DNA of 64,000 nt from an uncultured Sphaerochaeta sp. (GTDB lineage Bacteria; Spirochaetota; Spirochaetia; Sphaerochaetales; Sphaerochaetaceae): contig NZ_OY781063.1 in assembly GCF_963676285.1 (NCBI RefSeq), forward strand, positions 2,852,001 to 2,916,000, written 5' to 3'. The translations under genes and the position numbers were made by a program. How positions within the stretch are numbered: the stretch's first letter is position 1; every line of letters begins with the position of its first letter. A model generated the notes under the pieces. That model made no database searches. It saw only the letters and a list, made by a program, of their open reading frames with translations, and was not told the origin of the DNA. Of the stretch, positions 34,015-42,579 are shown in pieces.

Positions 34015-35838
34015 ATGGATTTTGATGTTCTGGTAGTTGGGGGTGGACTGAGTGGATTGAGTGCTGCTTCCTTGCTTGCGAAGCGGGGATTGAAGGTAGC
34101 TGTTGTCGATAAGGCAACCCATCCAGGGGGAAGCTGTGGAGCTTTCCGTCGTGATGATACACTCTTCGACCAAGGCTCCTCCATGCTTTTTGGTTGGGGA
34201 GAGAAGGGCTTCAATGCCCATCGGTTCCTTTTCAACTGCCTGGAAGAACCCATAGACATCATTCAGCATGAGTTGCTTTACTGTATTCATTTTGGCGATA
34301 CCAAGGTGAGATTCTTTCCCAACATTGAACAGTTCATTGAAGAGCTGGTCCCGCTCTTTCCTGATGAGGAACAGAACCTGAGAAAGTTTTACCATGATAT
34401 GGAGAAACTCTATACCCATGTAATGGTGGAGAATCCTTCTTACACTACTCCCGATGAAGTGGATAGGAAAGCAGCGCTTGAGTCGATGCGTCACCATCCG
34501 ATTTCCTACATCAGGTTTCTTTCGTACTTGAATAAGAGTGCAAGATCACTTCTTTCGAAATATTTTTCCAATCCAAAGATTTTCAACTTCTTCGACAAGC
34601 TCACCAGTACCTACTGCTACACCACTGTAGCAGAATCTCCTGCAATCCTCTCATCAGTCATGTTTGTCGATAACCATGTCGGGGGTAGTTATTATCCTGC
34701 TGGTTCAACGCTCTTCCTGACTGGAAAACTGGAGAAGGTCATTGAGGAGCATGGCGGGACGATGATCAACAAGACAGAGGTAGTGTCATTTGATACTGAT
34801 CATGGGACTATAACCGGGGTGAATCTTGCTGATGGAAGAAAACTGACTGCAAATCAGATAATTTATAGTGGAACTGTATGGAATTTATATGGAAAGTTAT
34901 TACCTACAGAAGCCACAACTGAAAAGAGAAGAACATGGGCAGAAAAACAGGTACCTACCTACCCAAGTGTGGCTTTGTATCTTTTGGTAGATAAAGAGGC
35001 CATTGATGAAGGGACCATTGCTGTAGAGATGTTGATCGGGAATATTGATGTGTTGGATGAAGCAGAAGTGACAGTCTATATCCCGAGTGTTGATGACAAG
35101 ACTATCTGCCCAGAGGATGCACACGTGGTGATGGCAATCGGCCCATCCTTTGCCGATTGGGACACGCTTGATGAAGCGTCTTATGTACAACGGAAAGAAG
35201 AAGAGGTCGAACGGTTGCTCACCGTATTGGAAAAACGTTGGCCTCTGGTCAGGAACCATGTAAGGCATGTTGAACTTGCCACACCCAAGACTATCGAGCG
35301 GTACACCATGAAAAATGGGGGAGCCGTAGCTGGTCCAAAACAGATGCTGGGAAATCACATGTTCAAGCGACTCCATATACAAACAGAGTTCTCAAATCTC
35401 TTTTGCTGTGGTGAGTCCACAGTTATGGGAACCGGAACACCGACTGTAACAACCAGTGGTATTGCTGCAGCAAATGCTGTACTGAAGCAACGCTCTCTTG
35501 AACCTTTCATTTACGATAACAGACGGAAAGAGTATGTGCGACTCATCGACCCTCCCTTTACGAAGGACCTGCTTTTTGCAGAAGATAGCCCAGAGCTCCG
35601 AACGATTCGACTTGCTGCCAGACGTTGTCTCTACTGCGAGCATCCAACTTGCTGTGAGGGTACAGACTTGGATGTACCAGGGATCATGCGAAGGGTGACT
35701 GTGGGAAACCTAAAGGGTGCAAAGAGAAAAATGGCATCTGCAGGCATAGATTCTTATAAGGTCCTTGAATCTTCCTGTATCAGGGAAGAGGCTGTAGAGA
35801 TTGAGAGGGTATGCTCTTATTTGAAAACGATTAATTAG
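34015..35838 (+). CDS. CrtI-like FAD oxidoreductase with C-terminal cysteine domain
   Basis: Flavoprotein of 607 residues. The Rossmann FAD motif is VVGGGLSGLSAASLLAKRGL at residue 7, followed by DKATHPGGSCGAF. The body resembles phytoene desaturase/carotenoid isomerase proteins (YYPAGSTLFLTGKLEKVIEE, FCCGESTVMGTGTPTVTTSG). The last 75 residues carry a cluster RRCLYCEHPTCCEGTDLDVP and GIMRRVTVGNLKGAKR that resembles the Fe-S/FAD-linker N-domain of glutamate synthase small subunits, placed here at the C-terminus. Substrate unknown. A carotenoid role is not implied because no other crt gene is near. GAGGAGGGG precedes ATG 34015. It forms a pair with the flavodoxin gene. Confidence 0.8.
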   Translation: MDFDVLVVGGGLSGLSAASLLAKRGLKVAVVDKATHPGGSCGAFRRDDTLFDQGSSMLFGWGEKGFNAHRFLFNCLEEPIDIIQHELLYCIHFGDTKVRFFPNIEQFIEELVPLFPDEEQNLRKFYHDMEKLYTHVMVENPSYTTPDEVDRKAALESMRHHPISYIRFLSYLNKSARSLLSKYFSNPKIFNFFDKLTSTYCYTTVAESPAILSSVMFVDNHVGGSYYPAGSTLFLTGKLEKVIEEHGGTMINKTEVVSFDTDHGTITGVNLADGRKLTANQIIYSGTVWNLYGKLLPTEATTEKRRTWAEKQVPTYPSVALYLLVDKEAIDEGTIAVEMLIGNIDVLDEAEVTVYIPSVDDKTICPEDAHVVMAIGPSFADWDTLDEASYVQRKEEEVERLLTVLEKRWPLVRNHVRHVELATPKTIERYTMKNGGAVAGPKQMLGNHMFKRLHIQTEFSNLFCCGESTVMGTGTPTVTTSGIAAANAVLKQRSLEPFIYDNRRKEYVRLIDPPFTKDLLFAEDSPELRTIRLAARRCLYCEHPTCCEGTDLDVPGIMRRVTVGNLKGAKRKMASAGIDSYKVLESSCIREEAVEIERVCSYLKTIN

Positions 35839-36871
35839 AGAGATTAGTTAAATATCCACCTGTGGTATGAAACTTTACCCCATTTTTCAGTGCTTGCTGT
35901 ACCATTCTCTGCAAGCTGGTGGTTGCCTTGAAAGAAAGAACATCATCTTCAACCATTCCAAAGCCGAAGACCCGTTCATAGATCTGAGGCACATCATGCA
36001 TTACCGGAAATTTCCTGAATCGATGCATGAACTCCCTGGTGTTGCTCTCTTGGCTGGTTACTAAATCCAAGGCAGGGTCCAAAAGCCAAGAGGAACAAAC
36101 AACAAAGGAAATTGATGGGAAATATATCTTTGCAATTGCTAGTGATTCGTCAACAGATGACGGGGTGAGAGGACTGCCGGAGGGTATGTGTAGATGTAGT
36201 ACTACTGTCTCACTATCTGCTATGAGACCAAACCTTTGTAAAGGTAGTTGCTTAGTTTGTCTATCAATCGTGCCCAGTGTAGTATTTACCAAGTGACCGG
36301 ATATCTGACTGGTTTCATCCTGGAATGAGGTATAAAACGCTGCATGCTGATCATCTATAAGATATCCATCCCTATCATAGGAGAGTCCTCCGCCCGCAAC
36401 GATAATCATCGTATCATCTTTTGAGTCTCGGAAGATATGATAGGGATAACCAAATGCCTTAGGCTCAAACTGCAACCGACCCAGGCGAAGGATATTTGCA
36501 CAGAGATGCCTGCTGATCCAGAATACTCGATCTAATCCAATAGCTCCATTATGTTGGGATGCGTACTGGTCCACCCAGAGACGTACATCACGCAAGGTTG
36601 CATCCCTGACAGCATCGTCTATTCCAGCATCGGCATACACTGATTTGACCACATCCTCTACCTCAAGGATGAGGGCAAGTGGATAGAGTGTGCCAAAGCT
36701 CTGGAGTGCATCGTTTAAAATGGCTGCAGTCTTACTGGTATCCCTGTTAGAGATAGAGGCAGTGAGATCAGCGACCCGCTGTGTATGGTCACTACAGAAA
36801 TTTGTTGATCGCAGATGATCCTCAATAGCCTGAAGCTGGTTTGTGTTTAAACCAAATACATTGCTGTCCAT
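35831..36871 (-). CDS. Acyltransferase-like protein (GNAT_C type)
   Basis: Soluble protein of 346 residues. The helical N-terminal half (ILEVEDVVKSVYADAGI) and a C-terminal half with LGRLQFEPKAFGYPYHIFRD, VLHLHIPSGSPLTPSSVDES and YFPSISFVVCSSWLLDPAL resemble the paired NAT_N and GNAT_C acyltransferase domains found in uncharacterised bacterial proteins. Catalysis has not been shown for most members. ATG 36871 is preferred over 36985 because the 38 residues upstream (FYFVKNLFIKLSLDPTPN) look like translated intergenic DNA. It is the last host-like gene before the CRISPR region and overlaps the convergent flavoprotein gene end by 8 bases. Confidence 0.6.
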   Translation of the reverse strand: MDSNVFGLNTNQLQAIEDHLRSTNFCSDHTQRVADLTASISNRDTSKTAAILNDALQSFGTLYPLALILEVEDVVKSVYADAGIDDAVRDATLRDVRLWVDQYASQHNGAIGLDRVFWISRHLCANILRLGRLQFEPKAFGYPYHIFRDSKDDTMIIVAGGGLSYDRDGYLIDDQHAAFYTSFQDETSQISGHLVNTTLGTIDRQTKQLPLQRFGLIADSETVVLHLHIPSGSPLTPSSVDESLAIAKIYFPSISFVVCSSWLLDPALDLVTSQESNTREFMHRFRKFPVMHDVPQIYERVFGFGMVEDDVLSFKATTSLQRMVQQALKNGVKFHTTGGYLTNLSN

Positions 36872-37056
36872 GAGATGAGCTTGCCTTAGGTTTGGAGTAG
36901 GGTCAAGTGATAATTTGATAAAGAGATTCTTGACAAAATAAAAATAATTTTCTTCCAGTGTGACAGTATATGACACACACAGCATGTGATACTGCTAATG
37001 AGTTAAGCGATTGCTCAATACTATGATTTCTACTGGAATATTTTGGGCATATAGTA

Positions 37057-37088
37057 GTCGTATCTGTAATGGATACGTGGATTGAAAC
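37057..37088 (+). CRISPR. Lone type I-C-form CRISPR repeat
   Basis: A 32-base sequence beginning GTCGTATC, with a perfect CGTATC/GATACG stem, ending in CGTGGATTGAAAC, the hallmark 3' handle of type I-C repeats. No second copy follows within 100 bases, so it is an orphan repeat and not an array. Confidence 0.7.
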
Positions 37089-37191
37089 CTGCCCATCGTC
37101 CTGTTATCGCCTGATTGCTTAAAGTGCTAGTGGGAGAAATCTTGAATTGGTGTCCTCCCTTCATTGTATATGTGGTGGAGTGTTAGAAATA

Positions 37192-37260
37192 ATCTACGCA
37201 ATATTTGCGTAGATTAACTACCCGAATCTCCGCAGAATTTGTGTAGATTGCTCTACGCAA
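37192..37260. repeat. Cluster of inverted repeats around TCTACGCAA
   Basis: The first unit is a near-perfect palindrome with TCTACGCAA and TTGCGTAGA arms (about 37193-37214). The second (about 37238-37260) pairs TTTGTGTAGA with CTACGCAAA. Together they give four copies of one half-site and may be a regulator binding region or a short element remnant. Confidence 0.55.
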
Positions 37261-37289
37261 ATGGAAAGAGAGAACTAATGGATATGGGT

Positions 37290-37341
37290 TACCATAGCTA
37301 TTTGTGATTAAACTGTACCATAGCTATTTGTGATTAAACTG
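37290..37341. repeat. Perfect 26-base tandem duplication upstream of cas9
   Basis: Two identical adjacent copies (37290-37315 and 37316-37341) of a 26-base unit beginning TACCATAGC and ending TTAAACTG. They end 22 bases before the predicted cas9 -10 element. Confidence 0.85.
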
Positions 37342-37362
37342 GTAAACCAGTACTTTGAGTGG

Positions 37363-37368
37363 TATAAT
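37363..37368 (+). promoter_or_regulatory. Predicted cas9 promoter -10 element
   Basis: TATAAT preceded by TGG, an extended -10 (TGGTATAAT), with only a weak -35 match. A start near 37375 would give cas9 a leader of about 135 bases that crosses the whole tracrRNA gene in the antisense direction. Confidence 0.5.
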
Positions 37369-37377
37369 TTGGCTCAT

Positions 37378-37473
37378 AAACAAAGAAGCTTGCTGTAAAG
37401 CAAGCTCCATGTACGCACATCGCGTGGTCCCGAAGGACGGTTTGAATAAATTTTTATTTGAACACTAGGTGTT
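37378..37473 (-). ncRNA. tracrRNA of the type II-A system
   Basis: Read on the reverse strand from 37473: AACACCTA, GTGT, TCAAAT. AACACCTA pairs with TAGGTGTT of the repeat, TCAAAT with its opening GTTTGA, and GTGT faces GA as the bulge, which is the expected anti-repeat shape. It is followed by an A/T-rich linker, a nexus hairpin (GTCC-TTCG-GGAC), a further weak stem around CGCGATGTGCG and a terminator hairpin (AGCTTGC-TTTACA-GCAAGCT) followed by TCTTTGTTT. About 96 bases. Its orientation, opposite to cas9, is that of S. pyogenes. The ends are predicted, not measured. Confidence 0.85.
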
Positions 37474-37480
37474 GAGTAAA

Positions 37481-37509
37481 GTCTTACACCAATAAAGAGG
37501 AGATGTCAA
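37481..37509 (-). promoter_or_regulatory. Predicted tracrRNA promoter
   Basis: Reverse-strand TTGACA (37504-37509), 17-base spacer, TAAGAC (37481-37486). Transcription would begin near 37473, exactly at the anti-repeat. The -35 element overlaps the spacer between the cas9 ribosome binding site and its ATG. Confidence 0.6.
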
Positions 37510-37510
37510 G

Positions 37511-40500
37511 ATGAATACAGCTGTCAGCAAAGATTCCAATCAATCGGAATACTACCTTGGACTTGATATTGGAACAGCCTCTGTAGGCTGGGCCGTAACA
37601 AATACAGAATATGAGCTGGTTAAAAAACATCGGAAACATCTCTGGGGAGTAAGGCTCTTTGATACCGCAGATACTGCTGCCGAGAGACGGCTACACCGTG
37701 CTGCACGTCGTAGACACCAGAGACGGCTGCAACGACAAAGGCTTTTGAAAGAAATTTTCCAAGATAAAATTGATGAGGTAGACCCTCATTTTTTCGAACG
37801 ATTGAAGGAAAGCTCGTATCACACCGAAGACAGAAGTGGTAATTTCCTATCAACATTGTTCAATGATGAGTCATTCAAAGATACTGACTATTTTGCAAAG
37901 TTCCCAACTATCTTTCATCTGAGGAGTCATCTTATTCATCACCCTGAAGAGAAACCAGATATTAGGATTCTCTATCTTGCAATTCATAGCATCCTGAAGC
38001 ATAGGGGGCATTTTTTATTCCCAGGGGAGTCATTGGAAAGTGTTTCGTCTTTCAATCTTCTGTTGGATGCATTGCTGAAGAATGTAGAAGACTCACTACA
38101 ATGCGATCTTCATGTTTCTTGTTCTCCTGAAAGTGTAGGGTCAATTCTGAAGAAGAAAAGGAGAACAGACAAAAAAAATGAGTTATTGAAGGTCCTTGCA
38201 CTCACCCGTACAACAGAGGAAGAGATAGAGGAAACACCAAAGAAGCTTATAGCAGAGTTGATAAAAGCGCTCTCAGGGACTCCGTTCTTACTCTCCTCGC
38301 TCTTTGAAAACGAAAGTTATAAAGAGAGCGAACTGAATAGAATCGAATTTGATAAAGAAGGTTTTGAAGACAAGAAAGAATCCATTGAGGTATTGCTTGA
38401 ACCAGAGGAATATGCACTGATTGAGACGCTTGAAGGAATATATAACTGGACACTCCTGTCAGATATCTTGAATGGAGAGAAGTTTATCAGTGATGCAAAA
38501 GTATCCAGCTATGCAGAACATAAGAATGATTTGAAACAATTGAAACTATTGGTAAAGAAGTATGCAGGCAGTGCATACTACAAGGCATTCAAGGATCCTT
38601 CTATACAAAATAATTATGCCCACTATATTGGAACAGGAAATAAGTCGGGAAAGAAGGTTCAGGTTGTTCACAAGGGTAAATGTTTGCAAGAGCATGTAAA
38701 TAAGTATTTGTACAATCTCCTAAAGCCCTATCAGAATGATGAGGATAGCATTTTGGGTAGTATGCTGGAAAAGCTTGAGCAGAAGAGTGCTCTTCCAAAA
38801 CAGCGAGTAAGAGATAACAGGGTGATACCCCACCAACTACATCTGAAAGAGCTTCAGGTCATACTTGATAATGCTCAGCGCCATTTTTCTTTCCTCGCTA
38901 TACCTGATGCTGATGGGTATACTCCACATCAAAAAATTGTGAGCATGCTGACATTCCGTATTCCATACTATGTAGGACCTCTCAATACTTCCCATATGGA
39001 AAAAGGAGGAAACGAAGGTTTCTGCTGGATGGTACGACAACAGGGGAAGGAAGATGTTCCAATCTTCCCTTGGAACTGGGATGAAGTGGTTGATAAAAAT
39101 GCCTCAGCTGAGAAATTCATCACAAGAATGACGAATTCTTGCACCTACCTGTTTAACGAAGAGGTGTTGCCTAAATACTCGCTCCTCTACAACCGTTATA
39201 TGGTTTTGAATGAATTGAATAATCTTAAGATCAATGGCGAGCCGATATCAGTTGATCTAAAGCAGAGAATTTACAACGAACTTTTTCTAAAATCTGGAAA
39301 AAAGACCATTACCTTGAAAATGTTGCAAAAGTTCCTCATGACAAACAATATTATCAATAAGGGTGATACAAGTACGATTGAAGGGATTGATAACGGATTT
39401 GCAAATTCTCTAAAGAGCTACATTGATTTTGCTCCATACCTTGAAACAAAGATTCTTTCTGGGGAAGAAATTGAAAAGATTATTGAGTGGAAGGCCTACT
39501 ATGTTGATGATGCAACAATTCTAAAGGAGAAAATCGCACAAGAGCTTCATGAGAAGCTTACATCAGAACAAATTGATGATATTACCAAACTCGTTAGGAA
39601 TTATAAGGGGTGGGGTCGTTTATCACGAGCTTTTCTTGAAGATATCTATCATGTAGATCGTGCAACCGGTGAAGGTTACTCAATCATCCATTTGATGTGG
39701 GAAACGAATGAGAATCTCATGGAGCTGCTGAGCAGTAAATACGACTATTTGGATGAGATTCAGAGAATCAATAATGAAACACTCATCAACACAAAGTTTT
39801 CCTACGAATCATTGGTCAAACCGCTTTCTGTCTCCCCTCCAGTCAAGCGACAGATCTGGCAAACGCTTCTCGTTGTACATGAACTGAAAAAAGTAATGGG
39901 AAAAGCACCTAAGAGAGTGTTTGTAGAGATGGCTCGTGAAGAACGTGAGAAAAAACGAACCACAAGCCGGAAGGAGAGCCTTCGTATACTCTATGATCGT
40001 TGCAAGAATGATATTACTTTTAATAACGCACTACTGGAAAGCCTTGAAACAAAGACCGATGCTGAGTTAAGGAATGACAGACTCTATTTTTATTACACAC
40101 AGATGGGCCGTTGTCCCTATTGTGGGGGTAAAATCGAACTCGATCAGATGAATAATACTCAGCTCTATGATATCGATCATATCTACCCTCAATCGCTTAT
40201 TAAAGATGACTCATTGAATAATAGGGTACTTGCCCATAAGACATGTAACGGCGAGAAGGGTAATAGCTATCCAATCAATCCTCAATGGCAAAATATGATG
40301 ATTGGATTTTGGAAGGTGTTGCTAGACCGTAGTCTTATTTCCAAGGAAAAATATGCTCGTCTTACCCGGACAACTCCTCTAAGTGAAGAAGAACTTTTTG
40401 CTTTTATCAATAGACAATTGGTGGAAACAAGGCAGAGTACCAAGGTTGTTGCGAGTATCCTGAAGAATCTGTTCCAGGACGAGAAGACTGAGATTGTGTA

Positions 40501-41710
40501 TGTGAAAGCCAGGAATGTCTCAAGTTTCAGGGCTGACTTTGAAATTAAGAAATCAAGACTGGTAAATGATCATCACCATGCACATGATGCCTATCTGAAT
40601 ATTGTCGTTGGGAATGCCTTTCATACCAAGTTCACTGCTGATGCTCGAAACTTCATCAAGGAGTTGAGAAGAGGGGATCAGTTTTACAATGCCAGTAATA
40701 TTTTCTCACGTTCTATTCAACGTAACGGTAAATCAGCCTGGATTGCTGATGAAGGGTATGACGCCAATAGAGGTAAATCAAAAAGTGAGAAGCAAGAAAC
40801 TGGTACGATAGTTACGGTCAGAAGAATATTGCAAAACCATCAGGTTTTGGTGACAAGGCAGGCAGTGGAGGTCTCAGGAGCTCTATTCAAGCTACAGCCA
40901 CTAAAGAAGAAAAAAAATCTGCTTCCATTGAAAGGTTCGAGTCAGATCCTACAAGATACTACTAAGTATGGAGGATACAACGCACCTGCGACCGCCTACT
41001 TTGCATTAGTTGAGCATGAGAAAAAGGGGAAGCCAGTGAGGCAATTAGTTCCTGTACCCATCCTTTATGCTGAACAGTTCAAACAGGATGCTAATGCTTT
41101 TGCGAAATACTGTGTGGAAGAATTAAATCTTCATAACCCTATAGTCTTGGAATCTAGATTACTCAAAAACCAATTAGTCACTATTCGCAATTTCCATATG
41201 AGTTTGAGCGGGTCTACGGAACCTAAGGTTCTTGCAAATAGTGCAGTCCAATTAGTATTGAATGAGGAGAAATATGACTATGTTGCCCAGATAGATAAAT
41301 ACCTTTCTCTATTGAAGAAAGTAAAGGATAACGAAGTAGAAGAGAATGCTGAGATTCTTGCTGAGAGTCTTCATATTAGCAAACAGGACAATCTCTCACT
41401 GTATGAACAACTTTTAGCCAAGGAACGAGATTCTATCTATAGGTATCGTCCAGCGAATCAGGCAAAATTCTTGGAAGAGAAAAAATCTACATTTGAGTCT
41501 TTGGAAATTAAGGCACAGTGTGAAGTGCTGGTTCAAATCATCAATCTGTTTACCTGCACCCCGGAAAGTGCAAATTTAACGAAACTAGGAGGAGGAGCTA
41601 GTTCTGGTATTGTAAAATTCCAGTCTCAGATTACCGATAGAGAAGCAAAGTTGATTCATCAATCTCCGACGGGTATATTTACTAAAACAAGACGCATATA
41701 TGAGTTATGA
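37511..41710 (+). CDS. cas9: Cas9 endonuclease, type II-A
   Basis: RNA-guided DNA endonuclease of 1399 residues. RuvC-I is YLGLDIGTASVGWAV with catalytic Asp19. The Arg-rich bridge helix is about residues 58-80. RuvC-II is KRVFVEMAREE with Glu806, and RuvC-III is NDHHHAHDAYLN with His1023 and Asp1026. The HNH domain has LYDIDHIYPQSLIKDDS with catalytic His890. All nuclease residues are intact. The HNH region also has CPYC at 868-871 and Cys912 in HKTCNGEKG, a zinc-ribbon-like trace absent from SpCas9. Size and csn2 neighbour fit subtype II-A, near the Treponema/Sphaerochaeta group. AGGAG precedes ATG 37511. The end overlaps cas1 by 4 bases. Confidence 0.97.
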   Translation: MNTAVSKDSNQSEYYLGLDIGTASVGWAVTNTEYELVKKHRKHLWGVRLFDTADTAAERRLHRAARRRHQRRLQRQRLLKEIFQDKIDEVDPHFFERLKESSYHTEDRSGNFLSTLFNDESFKDTDYFAKFPTIFHLRSHLIHHPEEKPDIRILYLAIHSILKHRGHFLFPGESLESVSSFNLLLDALLKNVEDSLQCDLHVSCSPESVGSILKKKRRTDKKNELLKVLALTRTTEEEIEETPKKLIAELIKALSGTPFLLSSLFENESYKESELNRIEFDKEGFEDKKESIEVLLEPEEYALIETLEGIYNWTLLSDILNGEKFISDAKVSSYAEHKNDLKQLKLLVKKYAGSAYYKAFKDPSIQNNYAHYIGTGNKSGKKVQVVHKGKCLQEHVNKYLYNLLKPYQNDEDSILGSMLEKLEQKSALPKQRVRDNRVIPHQLHLKELQVILDNAQRHFSFLAIPDADGYTPHQKIVSMLTFRIPYYVGPLNTSHMEKGGNEGFCWMVRQQGKEDVPIFPWNWDEVVDKNASAEKFITRMTNSCTYLFNEEVLPKYSLLYNRYMVLNELNNLKINGEPISVDLKQRIYNELFLKSGKKTITLKMLQKFLMTNNIINKGDTSTIEGIDNGFANSLKSYIDFAPYLETKILSGEEIEKIIEWKAYYVDDATILKEKIAQELHEKLTSEQIDDITKLVRNYKGWGRLSRAFLEDIYHVDRATGEGYSIIHLMWETNENLMELLSSKYDYLDEIQRINNETLINTKFSYESLVKPLSVSPPVKRQIWQTLLVVHELKKVMGKAPKRVFVEMAREEREKKRTTSRKESLRILYDRCKNDITFNNALLESLETKTDAELRNDRLYFYYTQMGRCPYCGGKIELDQMNNTQLYDIDHIYPQSLIKDDSLNNRVLAHKTCNGEKGNSYPINPQWQNMMIGFWKVLLDRSLISKEKYARLTRTTPLSEEELFAFINRQLVETRQSTKVVASILKNLFQDEKTEIVYVKARNVSSFRADFEIKKSRLVNDHHHAHDAYLNIVVGNAFHTKFTADARNFIKELRRGDQFYNASNIFSRSIQRNGKSAWIADEGYDANRGKSKSEKQETGTIVTVRRILQNHQVLVTRQAVEVSGALFKLQPLKKKKNLLPLKGSSQILQDTTKYGGYNAPATAYFALVEHEKKGKPVRQLVPVPILYAEQFKQDANAFAKYCVEELNLHNPIVLESRLLKNQLVTIRNFHMSLSGSTEPKVLANSAVQLVLNEEKYDYVAQIDKYLSLLKKVKDNEVEENAEILAESLHISKQDNLSLYEQLLAKERDSIYRYRPANQAKFLEEKKSTFESLEIKAQCEVLVQIINLFTCTPESANLTKLGGGASSGIVKFQSQITDREAKLIHQSPTGIFTKTRRIYEL

Positions 41711-42579
41711 GTTGGCGAATTGTTGTTGTTTCAAAACGGGCTAAGCTCGAATACAAGATGAATTATCTCGTAGTTAGAGATACTGAGATGCTCCGGATTC
41801 ATTTAAGTGAAATCCACACGCTGATGATAGAGTCGACAGCAGTATCTCTGACTGCGATGCTGGTTGCACAGTTACAAGAACGCAAGATTAATATCATCTT
41901 CTGTGACAATCACCGTAATCCATTGAGTAATGTTCTTCCTTTGTATGGTTGTCATAATGTGACAGAAAAGGTGAAAAGTCAGATTGCTTGGAGGAAAGAG
42001 ATCAAAGACCAGGTGTGGACACGAATCATTCACGAGAAAATTACAAATCAAGCAAATGTATTAAAACAGACACGTCCTGACTTGGCTGATAAGCTTGTAG
42101 GTTATGCAAACTCAATAACCACTGGAGATAGAACAAACCGTGAAGCGCATGCAGCAAAGGTATATTTTAATGCAATCTTTGGTAATGAATTCTCTAGGCA
42201 TAAGGATTCGCCGATTAACGCTGCCTTGAATTATGGGTATACAATTCTTTTATCTGCCATCAACAGGGAAATCGTTCTAAATGGATATCTTACCCAACTC
42301 GGAATATTTCATGATAATGCTTTTAATCAGTTCAATCTTTCAAGTGACCTTATTGAGCCATTACGCTCGCTTATAGACAAGGAGGTTGTGTCGTGGGGAC
42401 CCATTGAAGAATTCACAAGTTTTCAAAAAATGCGTCTTGTGGATGTTCTGAATTGTAAGGTGCATATAGGTGATAAGCAAATTCAGTTTGTGAATGCACT
42501 AGGAACCTATTGTCGTAGTGTTTTGGAAGCATTAAGTGAGCAGAACCTCGATTTGATTCAGTGTATGGAATATGAATAG
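41707..42579 (+). CDS. cas1: Cas1 integrase
   Basis: Catalytic subunit of the Cas1-Cas2 spacer integrase, 290 residues, type II form. The N-terminal beta domain (SWRIVVVSKRAKLEYKMNYL) is followed by the helical catalytic domain with the conserved Glu in TNREAHAAKVYFNAIFG, the His in the LGIFHDNAFNQFNLSSDLIE segment and the Asp/Glu in the next helix. ATG 41707 overlaps the cas9 stop (ATGA) and its end overlaps cas2 by 8 bases. Confidence 0.95.
   Translation: MSWRIVVVSKRAKLEYKMNYLVVRDTEMLRIHLSEIHTLMIESTAVSLTAMLVAQLQERKINIIFCDNHRNPLSNVLPLYGCHNVTEKVKSQIAWRKEIKDQVWTRIIHEKITNQANVLKQTRPDLADKLVGYANSITTGDRTNREAHAAKVYFNAIFGNEFSRHKDSPINAALNYGYTILLSAINREIVLNGYLTQLGIFHDNAFNQFNLSSDLIEPLRSLIDKEVVSWGPIEEFTSFQKMRLVDVLNCKVHIGDKQIQFVNALGTYCRSVLEALSEQNLDLIQCMEYE

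Noticed and set aside
37374..37460. A forward-strand small RNA with hairpins ahead of cas9
   Set aside because: The hairpins read equally well on both strands, but only the reverse strand gives the anti-repeat, nexus and terminator in the right order, so the forward reading is taken as its complement.
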